A stretch of DNA of 64,000 nt from UBA7662 sp036787895 (lineage in GTDB: Bacteria > Bacteroidota > Bacteroidia > UBA7662), in assembly GCA_036787895.1 (NCBI GenBank), contig DAIQOK010000009.1:1-64000 (forward strand), in the 5' to 3' direction. The position numbers and the translations under genes were made by a program. The notes beneath the pieces are model-generated. The model was not told where the DNA came from. It did no database searches and saw only the letters and a list, made by a program, of their open reading frames with translations. Each line of letters opens with the position of its first letter. Positions within the stretch are counted from its first letter, which is position 1. Below, in pieces: positions 62,443 through 64,000 of this stretch.

Positions 62443-63276
62443 ATGAAACTTCATCTCTGCCTCTGTTTGGGCTTACTCCTGACCATCTCAATCCAGGCCC
62501 AGGATTTTAGTGCCAGGGTGGTTGATCCCCAGGGAAAAGGCATCGCCTTCGCCAACATTGGCATAGTCGGTACAAGCCGGGGTACGGTGAGCGACAAAGA
62601 TGGCTATTTCAACTGGCCTCAAGCCATGATGAGCGATGAGGAGCGTGTCAGAATTAGTGCCATCGGTTATGCCGACCGCAATTTCAGCGGTTTTGATTTT
62701 TATGCGCAAGTGGGCAAATCAGAACAATTTGTGTTGCAAACGCGGGTGTATCAGATGCCTACGGTAGATATTTTGAGTAATAAGGGTACGGTAAAACTTA
62801 TCGGCTATCCCCCCAAAGATCTAACCGCTAATTATCGCGTCAATACTTCCCTTGCGGGTTCTGAAATTGGCATTAAGGTGAAAGCCCCCAAAGGTCCTTA
62901 TGCCATCCGAAAATTTGCCATACATGTGGCCGAAATCAAACGCGATTACATCAACTTCAGACTCAATTTCTACGAATACCGGGGCGATACCATTGGTGAG
63001 CGCATCAATACCAAAAACATATTGTTGCAACTGCATCAAAATGGCATGAATACCTTCGATTTAAGCAGCTACAACCTCAGTACCGAGGGCGATGTTTTTG
63101 TTTCGCTGGAGTATATCGATTATAACTCGACTGCCAATTTACTCCTGCAATGTAATCTTACCGGTGGTACGGTTTGGTACAAACAAGGGGTACAAAACGA
63201 CTGGCAAAGGTTAAAACGGGAAGATGCCGGCGGTTTACGTATCGCACCTTGTTACCAGATAGAGGTCTTATATTGA
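62443..63276 (+). CDS. CarboxypepD_reg-like domain exported protein
   Basis: 277 residues. A signal peptide (LCLGLLLTISIQAQ) is followed by a CarboxypepD_reg-like beta-sandwich (DFSARVVDPQGKGIAFANIG, GTVSDKDGYFNW; about 20-105), as in the N-termini of TonB-dependent receptors. The rest has two or three further beta-rich blocks (GSEIGIKVKAPKGPYAIRKF, YINFRLNFYEYRGD). No barrel follows, so it is a stand-alone periplasmic or surface protein. The next gene starts 17 bases after its stop. Confidence 0.82.
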   Translation: MKLHLCLCLGLLLTISIQAQDFSARVVDPQGKGIAFANIGIVGTSRGTVSDKDGYFNWPQAMMSDEERVRISAIGYADRNFSGFDFYAQVGKSEQFVLQTRVYQMPTVDILSNKGTVKLIGYPPKDLTANYRVNTSLAGSEIGIKVKAPKGPYAIRKFAIHVAEIKRDYINFRLNFYEYRGDTIGERINTKNILLQLHQNGMNTFDLSSYNLSTEGDVFVSLEYIDYNSTANLLLQCNLTGGTVWYKQGVQNDWQRLKREDAGGLRIAPCYQIEVLY

Positions 63277-63293
63277 GCCAAAAACCAAAACTA

Positions 63294-63755
63294 ATGTCTA
63301 AAATCTTGCTTGTATTGTGTTTCGGACTGCTATTCGCTTTTCATCAGCAAGGGCTGGCTCAGCAATACGATTCCACCTATGCCGCTCAACTGGGAGCCGA
63401 CGACTACGGAATGAAAACTTACGTCATAGCCTTCCTCAAAACCGGCCCCAACCGCTCCAGCGATCCTGAAGTCCGCAAAAAACTTCAGCAAGGTCATATG
63501 GACAACATCATTCGTATGGCCGAAAACGGCGATTTACTACTGGCAGGTCCCTTTTTGGATACCGGCAGTTTAAGAGGTATCTACATTTTTAATGTCAGAA
63601 CTATTGAAGAAGCCCGCCTACTCACCGAAACCGACCCGGCCATTCAGGCTGGCTCGTTGGTAATGGAACTCAAAAAATGGTATGGACCGGCTGCCCTGAT
63701 GGAAATTGCCACACTCAATAAAAAAGCCACCCGCCAAACCATAGGTGGTAAATAA
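63294..63755 (+). CDS. Exported YciI-like protein
   Basis: 153 residues from the ATG that opens a signal peptide (MSKILLVLCFGLLFAFHQQG). The mature part is one YciI domain (dimeric alpha+beta barrel): MKTYVIAFLKTGPNRS, the conserved QQGHMDNIIRMAENGDLLLAG with its His-Asp pair, and DPAIQAGSLVMELKKWYG. Most YciI proteins are cytoplasmic; an export signal is less usual. The reaction is unknown. It lies 17 bases after the CarboxypepD_reg gene and 15 before a lipoprotein gene. Confidence 0.82.
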   Translation: MSKILLVLCFGLLFAFHQQGLAQQYDSTYAAQLGADDYGMKTYVIAFLKTGPNRSSDPEVRKKLQQGHMDNIIRMAENGDLLLAGPFLDTGSLRGIYIFNVRTIEEARLLTETDPAIQAGSLVMELKKWYGPAALMEIATLNKKATRQTIGGK

Positions 63756-63770
63756 TACTGCATCTCCCTT

Positions 63771-64000
63771 ATGAAAAAACTGATCCTCTACGCTTCAATG
63801 CTAATATTAACCGCTTGTGGTATGGCCACCGGCTATTTTAATGCCCCCAACAACGGACCATACAGCACCCAGGAAGTGGTAGCATATCTCCGAAAATTAG
63901 GCATTCAACGTAGTGAAATCTACAGCTTCAATACAGATGCTTATCACCGCACTGCCCTTAAACTGAAAAAAGGCATACCGGAAGCTGAAATATTTAACAG
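63771..64000 (+). CDS. Putative lipoprotein, 3' truncated by window end
   Basis: The first 76 codons are visible. The N-terminus MKKLILYASMLILTACGMAT has a lipoprotein signal with the lipobox LTAC (Cys16). The following sequence (STQEVVAYLRKLGIQRSEIY) is not recognised. It starts 15 bases after the YciI-like gene, probably in the same operon. Confidence 0.75.
   Translation, partial: MKKLILYASMLILTACGMATGYFNAPNNGPYSTQEVVAYLRKLGIQRSEIYSFNTDAYHRTALKLKKGIPEAEIFN

Overview
The window is a chromosomal segment of a member of the Bacteroidota, most likely of the Saprospiria/Chitinophagia side of the phylum. This is inferred from gene content and not from an rRNA. The supporting signs are two secreted proteins with type IX secretion (T9SS) C-terminal sorting domains, a bacterial heptaprenylglyceryl/geranylgeranylglyceryl phosphate synthase, TamB/DUF490, a DnaE with a fused proofreading domain, a head-GIN/DUF2807 protein, and several start-proximal copies of the Bacteroidota -7 promoter element TAnnTTTG. 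Coding density is high, base composition looks even, and no rRNA, tRNA, CRISPR array or prophage was seen. An aerobic heterotroph is suggested by oxygen-dependent HemF, MiaE and a fumarylacetoacetate hydrolase.

Layout, left part (1-30 kb). The end of an AT-hook/lysine-rich protein is followed by a strong terminator. Then comes a tight three-gene set with a GCS2-type carboxylate-amine ligase, a class I glutamine amidotransferase and an ATP-grasp-like protein (426-3587). This is the best candidate here for an undescribed pathway. After it come an acyltransferase/DUF502 pair, priA, a thioredoxin-like ferredoxin coupled to queG, a DUF2807 protein, and an alpha/beta hydrolase that has lost its nucleophile serine. 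Next are an oxygen-linked operon (miaE, a GAF/fRMsr protein, hemF), a T9SS cargo protein, thioredoxin, dnaE, a small outer-membrane protein, an rRNA-type methyltransferase with lysS, a flavin reductase/FAH pair, a class III aminotransferase, an ECF sigma/anti-sigma/CpxP-like cassette, a VWA protein and tsaD.

Middle part (30-45 kb). A 1493-residue TamB-like protein (TTG start) is followed by the only accessory stretch. It holds a four-helix-bundle gene broken by a one-base shift in a homopolymer, and a complete 1405-bp IS256-family element with 20-bp terminal inverted repeats. Inverted copies of a short repeat (AATGTGCTAATGTGGCG) lie on both sides. A solo end of a related IS, again nested between inverted copies of that repeat, lies about 20 kb away at 56.2 kb. 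RibBA, an O-antigen-ligase-like protein, a DUF255 thioredoxin-domain protein, the archaeal-type lipid enzyme GGGPS and two uncharacterised envelope proteins complete this part.

Right part (45-64 kb). It holds purQ, a T9SS-exported M1 peptidase, a cupin and a DUF1801 protein. The methylmalonyl-CoA mutase operon (mutA-mutB-membrane glycosyltransferase-meaB) follows. Then come a TPR-like protein, ACP phosphodiesterase, an M14 carboxypeptidase, a Crp/Fnr regulator, a DoxX protein, a CLC of the fluoride/proton antiporter subtype, a DUF1569 protein, a CarboxypepD_reg-like protein, a secreted YciI-like protein and the start of a lipoprotein gene cut by the window edge.
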